A stretch of 64,000 nt of DNA from Candidatus Saccharimonadota bacterium (GCA_009992235.1 JAACVZ010000001.1:197465-261464); one strand, 5' to 3'. Shown: positions 13,749-22,653, numbered from the stretch's first letter. Numbers and translations: made by a program. The notes: generated from the sequence alone by a model not told the origin.

Positions 13749-14906
13749 ATGCACGTTGTCGTAGTGGGCGGTGGATTTGGTGGAATTAAAGCAGCTCTCG
13801 AGTTGAGTAGACGCAATGTAGGAAAAATCACCCTTATTTCCGACGAGCCGCACTTCCTTCACCACGCCACTCTATATTCAACCGCGACCGGTAAAAGCTA
13901 TGCTGAGTCAGTTATTCCATTGGCAACAATCTTCGCCAGGCACCCTAGTGTGCAGGTCATTCAAGACCGCGCCGTGTCCCTTGACGAACACAGACGACTG
14001 CTAATTTGCAAAAAAGGCCAATACAAGTACGACAAGCTGGTTCTATCGCTTGGTTCGGTGACGACCTTCTTCGGCATACCGGGTATGTCGCAGCGAGCGT
14101 TCGGAATTAAAACCCTCAACGACGTAAAAGAGTTCCAAAACCACATTCACGATGAAGTTATTGAGAAGAAACTCGATAAAGAGTACTTTGTTATTGGCGC
14201 TGGTCCAACAGGTGTCGAACTGGCAGCATCGCTAAACGAGTACCTTAAATCGCTCATTCACACCTACCGCATTAAGGGCGCAAGATCTCGTGTTGTCCTA
14301 GTTGAAGCTGCACCACGCATTCTACCGAGTCTATCTAAAACAGCATCAACGAAAATTCACAAGCAACTACAAAAACAAGGCGTGCGGGTTGTCGTAAACC
14401 ACAAAGTTGAGTCTCTTAAGGATGACGGCATAATTATCGAGGGTAAGAAGCACCCAACGACAACCGCTGTATGGACATCTGGCATGGCAAATAACCCGTT
14501 CTTTGAAAAAAACAAAGACATATTTCAGCTTACGCCAACCGGCTACGTTCACGCGAACGACCACCTAGAGGCATTGCCTAATGTTTATGTCATAGGTGAC
14601 TCGAATTCCGTCAAACACAGCGGCATGGCTTGGCCGGCATTTAAGCAGGCGACCCATGTGGCCAAGCAGATTTCACGATTAGCTCAAGGCAAGCATCAGC
14701 GACGGTTCCATTCGCATTCGGTGCCATGCGGTATTCCGGTTGGCGAAACTTGGGGATATGTTGAATGGCACGGGGTCTACCTTGCAGGGCGCACTGGATT
14801 CTTGGCACGAAGATACATGGAGCTATACGGCTATAGCCAGCTAGTTTCACTGCGAAAAGCAATTCCCGTTTGGCGCGCACACTACATTCTTGAAGTCGAT
14901 CCATAA
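13749..14906 (+). CDS. ndh: NAD(P)/FAD-dependent oxidoreductase, type II NADH dehydrogenase-like
   Basis: An N-terminal FAD Rossmann fold (VVVVGGGFGGIKAALEL) is followed by a second, NADH-binding fold (FVIGAGPTGVELAASL near residue 140) and the flavin-contacting VIGDSNSV near residue 280. The C-terminal ~40 residues (FLARRYMELYGYSQLV) are amphipathic, as in NDH-2 enzymes that dock on the membrane. It probably oxidises NADH with a quinone or other acceptor. The 385-aa length is normal. ATG follows GAAGGGA. It stands alone between the RNA terminator and the alpha-glucan operon promoter. Confidence 0.88.
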   Translation: MHVVVVGGGFGGIKAALELSRRNVGKITLISDEPHFLHHATLYSTATGKSYAESVIPLATIFARHPSVQVIQDRAVSLDEHRRLLICKKGQYKYDKLVLSLGSVTTFFGIPGMSQRAFGIKTLNDVKEFQNHIHDEVIEKKLDKEYFVIGAGPTGVELAASLNEYLKSLIHTYRIKGARSRVVLVEAAPRILPSLSKTASTKIHKQLQKQGVRVVVNHKVESLKDDGIIIEGKKHPTTTAVWTSGMANNPFFEKNKDIFQLTPTGYVHANDHLEALPNVYVIGDSNSVKHSGMAWPAFKQATHVAKQISRLAQGKHQRRFHSHSVPCGIPVGETWGYVEWHGVYLAGRTGFLARRYMELYGYSQLVSLRKAIPVWRAHYILEVDP

Positions 14907-14912
14907 ATATCG

Positions 14913-14941
14913 TTGTAAATCATAACGCTTATCTCTATAAT
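14913..14941 (+). promoter_or_regulatory. Promoter of the alpha-glucan operon
   Basis: TTGTAA (14913-14918), a 17-bp spacer and TATAAT (14936-14941), 68 bp before the glycosyltransferase ATG, which has its own SD (AAAAGGG). Confidence 0.75.
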
Positions 14942-15009
14942 CAGAGGCAAAGCTACAGAAAAGAAAAGGGGTCACAGCGAACCGCCACACGCGTATTCGT
15001 TAAAAGGGT

Positions 15010-16233
15010 ATGAAAATATTGATGCTGGGATGGGAATTACCTCCACATAACAGTGGTGGACTAGGTGTTGCTTGCTATCACCTGTCTAAAGCCTTGGCTC
15101 TGAAGGGCTCGTCAATTGACTTCATCGTCCCCTATTCTGCGCCTCACGATGCAATTGACTTTATGACCGTTCACGGAGCAACGAAGCTGTCTCCGCTTCA
15201 CAAGTTTGGTATGGGTGCGTATGACAGCAAGTTCCTTAAAGAAACAGAAGAGCAAACCGACAGCCAGTCGAGCACAATTCGCCAGATTCAAAAACGATAC
15301 ACGCAGTACGTTGAAGAATTCATCGAAGACAAAGAATTCGATGTAATTCACGCCCACGATTGGCTCACCATGGAAGCTGGTATGCGAGCAAAAGAATTGA
15401 CCAATCTACCGCTCGTTGTCCACGTTCATGCTACAGAGTACGACAGAGCCGGCGGCGCCTCAGGCAATCCTATAGTCCATGAAATTGAATACCAGGGTCT
15501 TATGATGGCCGATCGAATTTTTGCCGTTAGCAATATTACAAAGCAAATCATTGTTGAGAAATATCACATTCCGGCCAACAAAGTCGAGGTTGTTCATAAT
15601 GCCATTGATGTCGCGGACTTAAATGACGGCTACGAATACGACACACGCACCTACAGGTACCTTGAAGGCCTCAAGGATGAGGGCTACACAATACTAAGCG
15701 TTGTTACCCGCCTGACGGTTCAAAAAGGCTTAACCTACCTTATGGAGGCAATGGCGAAAGCAACTAGCAAATACGACCGCATCGCGCTTCTACTGGTTGG
15801 AGATGGCGAGCAGCGCGATGAACTAGTCGAACTTGCGGCTGAATATGGTATTGCCGACAAGATATTCTTTACCGGATTCATTCGCGGTAAACAGTGGCGC
15901 GATGCTTACGGTGTCTCCGATGTCTTTGTGCTTAGTTCAATCAGCGAACCATTTGGCTTAACTGCGCTTGAGGCCGCACACCACGACAATGCGATTATCG
16001 TGACCCACCAGTCTGGTGTCGGCGAGGTGCTTCATAGTATATTTCGCTACGATTTCTGGGATACAGACCGGCTAGCAGATCAAATTGTTGGCATAGCCAC
16101 CTCCGACGCGCTCAAGACCTCGCTCCGAAAGAATATTCGCAATGAGTATGCCCGCCTTTCCTGGCATGATGTTGCCGATTCCTGCATGTCGCACTATAGG
16201 ACATTCGAAAAACAGACGGCGGTATGTGTATGA
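15010..16233 (+). CDS. Glycosyltransferase family 4, alpha-glucan synthase-like
   Basis: The N-terminus MKILMLGWELPPHNSGGLG is the donor-loop signature of glycogen/starch synthase-like GT-B enzymes. VIHAHDWLT and VHNAIDVADL mark the inter-domain region, and EPFGLTALEA gives the E-x7-E catalytic pair. At 407 aa it is a full-length GT4. It is probably involved in making or extending an alpha-1,4-glucan from ADP- or UDP-glucose. It overlaps the GH57 gene by an ATGA junction, so synthesis is coupled to two glucan-acting hydrolases; GT4-GH57-GH15 sets also occur in archaea. Confidence 0.88.
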   Translation: MKILMLGWELPPHNSGGLGVACYHLSKALALKGSSIDFIVPYSAPHDAIDFMTVHGATKLSPLHKFGMGAYDSKFLKETEEQTDSQSSTIRQIQKRYTQYVEEFIEDKEFDVIHAHDWLTMEAGMRAKELTNLPLVVHVHATEYDRAGGASGNPIVHEIEYQGLMMADRIFAVSNITKQIIVEKYHIPANKVEVVHNAIDVADLNDGYEYDTRTYRYLEGLKDEGYTILSVVTRLTVQKGLTYLMEAMAKATSKYDRIALLLVGDGEQRDELVELAAEYGIADKIFFTGFIRGKQWRDAYGVSDVFVLSSISEPFGLTALEAAHHDNAIIVTHQSGVGEVLHSIFRYDFWDTDRLADQIVGIATSDALKTSLRKNIRNEYARLSWHDVADSCMSHYRTFEKQTAVCV

Positions 16234-17459
16234 GTAACCGCGGAATCACACTTTACCTCCACGTTCACCAGCCGTTCCGCGTGAGGAACTATAGTGTATT
16301 CGACACATCAATCGATCACAATTATTTTGTTGATAGCAACCCACTAAGCAAAACAAGCAACGAACAGATTTTTAGAAAAGTTGCCGACAAATCGTACCGC
16401 CCAATGAATGCGCTGCTCGAGAAACTACTGGAAACACATCCAGAGTTTAAGCTTTCCCTGAGTATTACCGGTACGTTCATTGAGCAAGCCGAGCAGTGGA
16501 CGCCCGACGTGCTCGATAGCTTCAAGCGCCTAGTCGATACTGGACGAGTCGAAATTGTTGCCGAAACCTATCACCACTCACTTGCCTTCTTCTATAGCCG
16601 AAGCGAGTTTGAATCTCAGATAGAAGCCCATAAGGCAAAAATCAAAGAAGTCTTCGGGGTCGAGACAGCAGTATTCCGTAACACCGAGCTTGCCTACAAC
16701 GATGAACTAGCCCAATGGGCAGATGAATACGGTTTCAAAGGTATTTTGGCCGAAGGATGGGACAAAGTTCTTGACTGGCGTAGCCCGAACTTTGCTTATC
16801 AGCCTGAGGGTACTAAGAACATTGGTCTGCTTCTAAAGAATTACAAACTTAGCGATGACCTAGCCTTCCGTTTTAGTAACCGATCATGGAAAGAATGGCC
16901 TCTAACGGTCGACAAATTCACTAGTTGGGTTGAAGCATCAGCCAAGGATCAACCGCTCATAAATCTATTCATGGACTACGAAACATTCGGTGAGCACCAA
17001 TGGCATGACACCGGTATCTTTGATTTCTTTGAAGAGTTTGTTCAGAAATGGCTAGCCCAACCAGAGCACGTTTTCTACACCGTATCTGACGCACTTGAGG
17101 CTCACGAGCCAGCTGGAACGCTTAGTATGCCCCAGACCGTCACCTGGGCCGACACCGAACGCGACCTCACCGCCTGGACCGGAAACAGCATGCAACAAGA
17201 GGCAATGCGGTATCTGTACGCCCTCGAAGACGATGTCCTGCGAACTGGCGACGACGAGCTTATTGCTGATTGGCGAAAGCTTCAAACATCCGACCACGCC
17301 TACTATATGTGCACCAAGTGGTTCACTGACGGCGATGTCCACGCTTACTTTAGTCCATACGACTCGCCGTACGATGCGTTCTTGTTTTACTTGAATGCCA
17401 TCCGTGATGTCAGATGGCGTCTCCACGAGTACCACAAAACAGGAGGGCTGGGTGGCTAG
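16230..17459 (+). CDS. Glycoside hydrolase family 57 (alpha-amylase/branching-type)
   Basis: The N-terminal LYLHVHQPFR contains the GH57 motif 1 (HxHQP). FRNTELAYND carries the nucleophile glutamate, and LFMDYETFGEHQ carries the acid/base aspartate. About 409 aa, one catalytic barrel, no signal peptide, so it acts in the cytoplasm. It may cleave or rearrange alpha-1,4-glucans. ATG 16230 overlaps the GT stop (ATGA); an ATG six bases earlier is possible. Confidence 0.93.
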   Translation: MSNRGITLYLHVHQPFRVRNYSVFDTSIDHNYFVDSNPLSKTSNEQIFRKVADKSYRPMNALLEKLLETHPEFKLSLSITGTFIEQAEQWTPDVLDSFKRLVDTGRVEIVAETYHHSLAFFYSRSEFESQIEAHKAKIKEVFGVETAVFRNTELAYNDELAQWADEYGFKGILAEGWDKVLDWRSPNFAYQPEGTKNIGLLLKNYKLSDDLAFRFSNRSWKEWPLTVDKFTSWVEASAKDQPLINLFMDYETFGEHQWHDTGIFDFFEEFVQKWLAQPEHVFYTVSDALEAHEPAGTLSMPQTVTWADTERDLTAWTGNSMQQEAMRYLYALEDDVLRTGDDELIADWRKLQTSDHAYYMCTKWFTDGDVHAYFSPYDSPYDAFLFYLNAIRDVRWRLHEYHKTGGLGG

Positions 17460-19401
17460 ACCGATAGTACTCAGTAACGGTGAACTTCATGTCGGTTTAA
17501 ATAATTATGGGGTGGTTCACGATTTTTACTATCCGTATGTCGGGTTTGAAAATCATGCATCTGGCGATGGCCTGCGTCATAAAGTAGGCGTTTGGATTGA
17601 TGGCGCGATTAGCTGGACGGACAGCGATGAGTGGATATTCTCATATCACTATCCGCATACTGCTCTTATTGGACATACAACCGCACGTAATGAACGCTTA
17701 AAACTTCTCCTTGAGTTTGATGACTTTGTCGATGCCGAAATGAGCGTCTTTATGCGTAACATTCATGTCGTAAACCTCGCTGACGTCGAACGGAATATTC
17801 GCTTGTTCACATACCAAGCTTTCGCTATTGGTGACTCACGAAGCAACACCGATACCGCACAGTACTTACCCGACAGTAACGCCGTGCTTCACTATCGCGG
17901 CCGCCGGGCGTTTGTAATATCTGGTGCATCCCATGACGGCGAGCCTTTTGATCAATACACCATTGGCTTATTCGGCATCGAGAACCACGAAGGCTCGTAC
18001 CGAGACGCAGAAGATGGCGAGCTAGGTAATAATACCGTCGAACATGGCCGAGTCGATTCTATTTTACGTTTCAACCTGACCGTTGCCGCGCATTCATCTG
18101 CCCGGGTTCACTACTGGATAGCCGCGGGCATGTCATCACGTGAGGCGCTCTACATTCATAAACAAGTGCAAGATGATGGACTTCACGCACGCCTACACAA
18201 TACAGCTCAGTGGTGGAAGAAATGGCTTGAGCCAGCAATTAATGCAAGTAAGCGAATGCCAAAGCAGTATCAGGACCAATTCGTAAAAAGCGCAATGATT
18301 GTTAAGTCGCATATTGATAAACGCGGGGCGGTCATCGCCAGCACCGACAGCTCTATGTTGAACTACTCTCGAGATGCCTACGCCTATTCATGGCCTAGAG
18401 ACGGCGCCTACGCTGTATGGCCGCTTATTCGCCTTGGATATTATGAAGAACCATACCGTTTCTTTGAGTTCTGCCGGCGAGGTCTTCACCCTGGTGGCTA
18501 TCTATCGCACAAATACCGTGCCGATGGCGCGCTAGGCAGCAGTTGGCACCCATACGTCCACGGAGACATGGTCGGGCCACCAATTCAAGAAGATGAAACG
18601 GCTCTGGTCGTGTTCATGTTTGTGCAGTTCTACCAAATTAGTAACGACAGCTCGCTTATACGCGACTTCTATCACGCCATGATTCGCCCAATGGCCGACT
18701 TTCTAACTGACTATGTCGACCTGGCTACAGGACTACCAAAGCCAAGCTACGACCTGTGGGAAGAAAGCTACGCAACCTTTACCTACACAGCCGCAGTGAC
18801 CTACGGTGCGCTTGTAGCGGCCTCTGAGCTGGCGCAGTCTGTAGGAGACGACGAACATGCCGTTAAGTGGCGTAGTGCCGCTGACGACATTCAGCACGCT
18901 GCACAAACGCATTTATACAATGAAGAGCGTGGCGTGTTTTATAAAAGCATGTCATTTGTTGACGGAAAGCCTGTTTACGATGAAACAATCGACACCTCGG
19001 CCGTCTATAGCTCGTTCCTGTTTGGACTTTTTGGACCCGATAGTAAAGAGGTAGCTTCTTCAATCAAAAAGGTAGCTGAAGTCTTCAAAACATCGCCTGA
19101 GAATCCAGGCTTGCCGCGCTATGAAAACGATCCTTACAGGCGATCATCTTCGCGCGTTACAGGCAACTGGTGGCATATATGTACTATGTGGCAGGCTCAG
19201 TATGATATCGAAAAAGGTGACGTCGACAGCGCCTACAATATTCTTGACTGGGTCACAAAGCACGCCATGTCATCGACCGGTATGCTAAGCGAACAAGTAA
19301 ATCCAATTGATGATAGTTATGTATCGCCTTCTCCGCTTACTTGGTCACACGCAGAGTATCTTTCTACGCTTATTGACAGCATCGAGGTGAACCATGGCTA
19401 G
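17452..19401 (+). CDS. Glycoside hydrolase family 15 (glucoamylase-like)
   Basis: An N-terminal beta-sandwich (to about residue 270) precedes an alpha/alpha-barrel with SRDAYAYSWPRDGAYA (substrate pocket), PSYDLWEESYATFTY (catalytic acid Glu of WEE) and LSEQVNP (catalytic base Glu). It releases glucose from alpha-glucans; related members cleave trehalose or isomaltose, which I cannot exclude. I chose GTG 17452 over an upstream ATG (17395) because AGGAGG lies at 17441-17446. It overlaps the GH57 stop by 8 bp. Length 649 aa is normal. No secretion signal. Confidence 0.92.
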   Translation: MARPIVLSNGELHVGLNNYGVVHDFYYPYVGFENHASGDGLRHKVGVWIDGAISWTDSDEWIFSYHYPHTALIGHTTARNERLKLLLEFDDFVDAEMSVFMRNIHVVNLADVERNIRLFTYQAFAIGDSRSNTDTAQYLPDSNAVLHYRGRRAFVISGASHDGEPFDQYTIGLFGIENHEGSYRDAEDGELGNNTVEHGRVDSILRFNLTVAAHSSARVHYWIAAGMSSREALYIHKQVQDDGLHARLHNTAQWWKKWLEPAINASKRMPKQYQDQFVKSAMIVKSHIDKRGAVIASTDSSMLNYSRDAYAYSWPRDGAYAVWPLIRLGYYEEPYRFFEFCRRGLHPGGYLSHKYRADGALGSSWHPYVHGDMVGPPIQEDETALVVFMFVQFYQISNDSSLIRDFYHAMIRPMADFLTDYVDLATGLPKPSYDLWEESYATFTYTAAVTYGALVAASELAQSVGDDEHAVKWRSAADDIQHAAQTHLYNEERGVFYKSMSFVDGKPVYDETIDTSAVYSSFLFGLFGPDSKEVASSIKKVAEVFKTSPENPGLPRYENDPYRRSSSRVTGNWWHICTMWQAQYDIEKGDVDSAYNILDWVTKHAMSSTGMLSEQVNPIDDSYVSPSPLTWSHAEYLSTLIDSIEVNHG

Positions 19402-20074
19402 TATGCGAGGACGTCTCCAACGACTCACCCGCCGATACTCTCATGTCGCGAGACAGCGCGGTAGTGCAATCAGAAAGGCCGCAAAAGCATTTGAACTAGT
19501 ATATTTTGGTAACATTCATCATGATGATGATCATAATCCTGTTCTCGGTTTCACGACCTCTATTACACATATAGACCAGCATTTCTCCGTCGGTAACTTT
19601 GAGGGCTATAATATACGGCTACTAGACCGATTCGATACGGTCCGAATGGGCGGAACGAAAGAACATGCACAAAATTGGTGCGTTGTTGAAGTTCAGTTAC
19701 AAGAGCAGACTGATCTTCCGCACATATGCCTTGTACCCACAGGAAACACATCAGGCGAGTATCATCGTCTCTTTACCAGTGTTTATCGGTTGCAGCCACT
19801 AAACAATACGCTATTCCACACACATAGCATGGAAGTACACGGCCGATTCCAGATACTCGCACCCACTTCCAGAACTCGCGACGTCGAAACAACTCTCACC
19901 TCTCCGCTAGTTATGGGAATTGCCGGTCGATTCTGGCCACACGGCATTGAACTTAAAGGCGATACATTATACGTCTATATAACAGATCACCGCCTTTCTT
20001 CGACGGTGATCATGTCTACGATTTCATCTGCCCTGTGGCTTGCACATTCTCTCGATGCCGCCAAAAGCGACTAA
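19394..20074 (+). CDS. Hypothetical protein in the alpha-glucan operon, 226 aa
   Basis: I do not recognise the family. A basic N-terminus (about 30 residues rich in Arg) is followed by a soluble alpha/beta region with a His/Asp cluster NIHHDDDHNPV (near residue 42) and many aromatic strands. No signal peptide or membrane segment. ATG 19394 follows GAGGTG and overlaps the GH15 stop by 8 bp, so it is the fourth coupled gene of the operon; a glucan-related or regulatory role is only suggested by context. Confidence 0.8.
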   Translation: MASMRGRLQRLTRRYSHVARQRGSAIRKAAKAFELVYFGNIHHDDDHNPVLGFTTSITHIDQHFSVGNFEGYNIRLLDRFDTVRMGGTKEHAQNWCVVEVQLQEQTDLPHICLVPTGNTSGEYHRLFTSVYRLQPLNNTLFHTHSMEVHGRFQILAPTSRTRDVETTLTSPLVMGIAGRFWPHGIELKGDTLYVYITDHRLSSTVIMSTISSALWLAHSLDAAKSD

Positions 20075-20080
20075 GAACAA

Positions 20081-20287
20081 CTAACCCTTTCGGGCTTTTA
20101 CTTCGTTGCGTCCAAGGTTTTTCTTGGTTTCAACGTAAAGTGCATGCGTACGAGCAACAGGGTCGTACTTCTTGAGACTAATCTTCTCGGTGGTGTTTTG
20201 CGTATTCTTGGTGGTGTAGTACGTACGGTGACCCGTAAGTTCACTAACGAGACCAACCAACTTCCGCTTTGTATTCTTTTTTGCCAT
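20081..20287 (-). CDS. rpmG: Ribosomal protein L33, zinc-free form
   Basis: The core (RKLVGLVSELTGHRTYYTTKN then KKYDPVARTHALYVETK) is L33. None of the four zinc-binding cysteines of the C+ form is present. It is 68 residues, somewhat long because of a charged C-terminal tail (NLGRNEVKARKG). The promoter TTGCTA-N17-TATAAT (20298-20326) leaves only about 10 bp to the ATG, so the leader is a few nucleotides at most and no SD is seen. Confidence 0.93.
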   Translation of the reverse strand: MAKKNTKRKLVGLVSELTGHRTYYTTKNTQNTTEKISLKKYDPVARTHALYVETKKNLGRNEVKARKG

Positions 20288-20297
20288 ATCAGGGGTA

Positions 20298-20326
20298 ATT
20301 ATAGCAAAATGTATGGCTTATAGCAA
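20298..20326 (-). promoter_or_regulatory. Promoter of rpmG
   Basis: TTGCTA (20321-20326), 17-bp spacer, TATAAT (20298-20303). Ten bases separate the -10 from the start codon. Confidence 0.75.
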
Positions 20327-20338
20327 GGTATCAATTCA

Positions 20339-20616
20339 TGGAGCCACGATCGGGGGTCGAACCCGAGACCTCATCCTTCGCTTACACCTTTTCTTCGATA
20401 TCGCACGAAAAGGGCTAGACTGTATCTTAGGCATATCACATTGTGACGTAGCCTCCCTTGTCAGTCGTTCGGGCGAGTTCTCCTAGGAGACTCCGCCACG
20501 GTCTTACCCACCGAGGGCTTTAACCGTTATTCGGGATTCACTTACAGATTTCTCTGTACGTGGGCAGGGTCATGCGACCTACCATGGATGCGCTCTACCA
20601 ACTGAGCTATCGCGGC
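20339..20616 (-). tRNA. tRNA-Thr (GGU) interrupted by a group I intron
   Basis: Exon 1 (20616-20581, 36 nt) and exon 2 (20378-20339, 40 nt) join to a 76-nt tRNA with encoded CCA. The acceptor GCCGCGA pairs with TCGTGGC, the anticodon stem is CATCC/GGATG and the loop ATGGTAA has anticodon GGT. The anticodon arm and variable region closely resemble E. coli tRNA-Thr(GGU). The discriminator is U73, as in the tRNA-Thr(UGU) at 22572, which supports the identity. The 5' end overlaps the endonuclease gene stop by 10 bp. Confidence 0.93.
20379..20580 (-). other. Group I self-splicing intron, 202 nt, in the anticodon loop
   Basis: It lies between positions 36 and 37. Exon 1 ends in U36, and GGU pairs with the internal guide GCC with the expected U-G wobble at the splice site (P1). 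P2 is ACAGA-gaaa-TCTGT. P7 is GACTG (20462-20466) with CAGTC, the latter inside AAGATACAGTC (20418-20428), close to the conserved S element AAGATATAGTCC. P8 is AGGC/GCCT and P9 CCTTTTC/GAAGAAAAGG. The last base is G, as required. No ORF lies inside. Subgroup IC3 is likely. Confidence 0.92.
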
Positions 20617-21197
20617 GTAACTAATTGATCCACCATCCAGTTCCGCAACTTTGTATTATATACATACACCGTCATCACACCGTACTGGTTTTTCCTTTTG
20701 TACGTACCTATTTTACCACTTTTTATGTAGCTTACGGTAGGCATTATTTGTTCTCTTCCTATTTGGAGCTCACGAAGCCAGTACGAGACAGCTACATCTT
20801 CAGCTATATCGCTAAAAACTTGCAGACCGTATCGTATCTTCCCTGGAGAAACACTGCATATTTTTATCAAGAAAGATACAAAGGTTTTTATAATTCCGGG
20901 GTCAGTGTTACCAAGGCGCACCGCGTTTAAGTTGCGTTTATTTCCTTCACCCCAATACAAGCCGATACCCATACCGTACAATATTGATAGCTCGGCATTA
21001 CGTATAGGTTTTATGAAAAATGGGTCTGCTAGGCCGTTGTTTTTTACATATAGCGCCTCGCTTCTCGTTCGTCTTGGTATACCGTGGGTACGCATCCAGT
21101 AATCTACTTTGTGAACAGAGTAGCTATATCTATGAGCTATTTCGGCCATAGACATGCCTTTTCCGTGATACAACTCAAACAGGCTACTCTTATCCAT
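20607..21197 (-). CDS. LAGLIDADG-like homing endonuclease with N-terminal HTH
   Basis: An N-terminal helix-turn-helix (MSMAEIAHRYSYSVHKVDYWMRTHGIPRR region, about residues 15-44) leads to YGMGIGLYWGEGNKRN (around residue 75), a single LAGLIDADG-type dodecapeptide with its acidic active-site residue. The rest has the beta-strand-rich DNA-binding pattern (AVRLGNTDP, QVFSD, YVYNTKLRNW). It would be a homodimeric endonuclease of 196 aa. The last three codons and stop (CCG CGA TAG after ACG) are the first bases of the tRNA-Thr gene. It probably spreads or once spread the intron, but unusually it lies outside the intron. Confidence 0.8.
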   Translation of the reverse strand: MDKSSLFELYHGKGMSMAEIAHRYSYSVHKVDYWMRTHGIPRRTRSEALYVKNNGLADPFFIKPIRNAELSILYGMGIGLYWGEGNKRNLNAVRLGNTDPGIIKTFVSFLIKICSVSPGKIRYGLQVFSDIAEDVAVSYWLRELQIGREQIMPTVSYIKSGKIGTYKRKNQYGVMTVYVYNTKLRNWMVDQLVTPR

Positions 21198-21213
21198 GCC
21201 GTCTATTGTGGCA

Positions 21214-22500
21214 TTAAACTATTAAATCTAGGATAACCAAATGCTCAGTATGTGGTGTCCTCGGGAAGAAGTTGTACCCTTTGTGCGCTTTTACCGCATA
21301 CTTTTCTTTAAGTAGGGCGACGTCTCGAGCCTGGGTAACTGGATTACATGACAAATAAACAATTCGTTCGGGAAGCACCTCAATAAGTCGGTCAATAACG
21401 TCAGTGTGTAAGCCGGCTCTCGGCGGGTCGACGATAATAGTCTTGTCTGGCGTAATGTACTCAAGTGCTCGCTCACTTGGTGCAAGCACTGCAACGGCAG
21501 AGCTATTAAGTTTCTTAATATTACGTTCCATTTCATGGACAGCAAATTCATTTATCTCGACAAGTGTCGCTTGGTCGCCACCTATAGTAAGGCCAATGGT
21601 CCCGACGCCGCTATAGAAGTCGACAGCGGGCTTGTCTTTTGGTACCCACTCTTCCATGTCGCTAAGTGCTTGGTCGTATACAGGAAGATTAATCTGAAAA
21701 AACCCTTCGGTAGCATAATGAAACTCAATGCCCCGCAACGTATCGCTTAACGGTTCGACACGCTTTGTAAGCGGGGCCGTAATAACACTAGCTGGGCTTC
21801 GAGGGTTTGAGTACATAACCTCTCCCCTTTCGCCACTTACAAGCAGTTCATCAAATATCTTTACAGGAAATGGCTTATCCTTCACGTACAGCTGCCAAGC
21901 TGTCTCACCATCGCTATTACAGCGTATAAGCAAAGTCTTTAGCGCGCGTCCTTCTATATGGTTTTTATTAAGGATTGCTAGCACTTCTTTTGCTTTTTCG
22001 TTAATTGATGGATGAGCGAGGCTTGTCCTGTCAACTGGTATCTTTCCGTGGGTCCCACGACGGAAAAATGCCAAGGACAACGACTCGGTGTCAGTATCAA
22101 ACCAAAAACTATACTCTACTTTATTGCGGTAAGCGTACTCCTTATTGTCGGTGAACACTTCGGTAGCGTCATCGAGCGTTATTCCATGCAACTCGAACGC
22201 CTCGTCGATATGCTGCGCCTTGGCGCCCTGCTCTGTATCAAGAGACATAATTTGCCACGGACTGGTCGAAAGGTAGCTTTCAACGTCTTTTGGCTCAATT
22301 CTCTCTGGGCTTGCATCAATAACCTCAGTAACAACACCTTCGGCGTAGCGAGACTTCTTTTTAGTCACCTCAGCGATGACAGTCTCACCCGGCAGCCCTC
22401 CCCATACAAACATTCTTTGACCATCTTCAAGGGTGCCGATGGCTTGACCGCCGCCGACTATTTTTTCAAGTTTAACTTGTGTTTTTGTAAATTTCTTCAT
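21214..22500 (-). CDS. rlmD: 23S rRNA (uracil-C5)-methyltransferase, RlmD/RumA family
   Basis: An N-terminal TRAM OB-fold (VGGGQAIGTLEDGQRMFVWGGLPGETV) is followed by an RNA-methyltransferase domain with VDFYSGVGTIGL (SAM binding), VDPPRAGL and YLSCNPVTQARD, whose Cys attacks uracil C6. 428 aa is normal. The 4Fe-4S cysteines of E. coli RumA are absent. A -10 TATACT lies seven bases before the ATG, so the mRNA may be leaderless. The endonuclease gene follows after 16 bp. Confidence 0.92.
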   Translation of the reverse strand: MKKFTKTQVKLEKIVGGGQAIGTLEDGQRMFVWGGLPGETVIAEVTKKKSRYAEGVVTEVIDASPERIEPKDVESYLSTSPWQIMSLDTEQGAKAQHIDEAFELHGITLDDATEVFTDNKEYAYRNKVEYSFWFDTDTESLSLAFFRRGTHGKIPVDRTSLAHPSINEKAKEVLAILNKNHIEGRALKTLLIRCNSDGETAWQLYVKDKPFPVKIFDELLVSGERGEVMYSNPRSPASVITAPLTKRVEPLSDTLRGIEFHYATEGFFQINLPVYDQALSDMEEWVPKDKPAVDFYSGVGTIGLTIGGDQATLVEINEFAVHEMERNIKKLNSSAVAVLAPSERALEYITPDKTIIVDPPRAGLHTDVIDRLIEVLPERIVYLSCNPVTQARDVALLKEKYAVKAHKGYNFFPRTPHTEHLVILDLIV

Positions 22501-22571
22501 TACGTCTAGTATATAGTGTCGAGCCTCGTAACCCTAGTATTTGAGGTAAAATATGCTAGAATAAATAAGTT

Positions 22572-22648
22572 GCCGCTTTAGCTCAGCTGGTTAGAGCACC
22601 TCTTTTGTAAAGAGGGGGTCCACGGTTCGAATCCGTGAAGCGGCTCCA
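22572..22648 (+). tRNA. tRNA-Thr (UGU)
   Basis: Acceptor GCCGCTT pairs with AAGCGGC. The anticodon loop TTTGTAA gives anticodon TGT. The discriminator is U73 and CCA is encoded. It lies five bases before tRNA-Tyr; the two are probably one transcript. Confidence 0.97.
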
Positions 22649-22653
22649 AGCGC

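Noticed and set aside
20339-20616. Two unrelated tRNA halves or a tRNA pseudogene
   Set aside because: The halves join to a perfect tRNA-Thr, and the insert has the P1, P7, P8 and P9 elements and terminal G of a group I intron.
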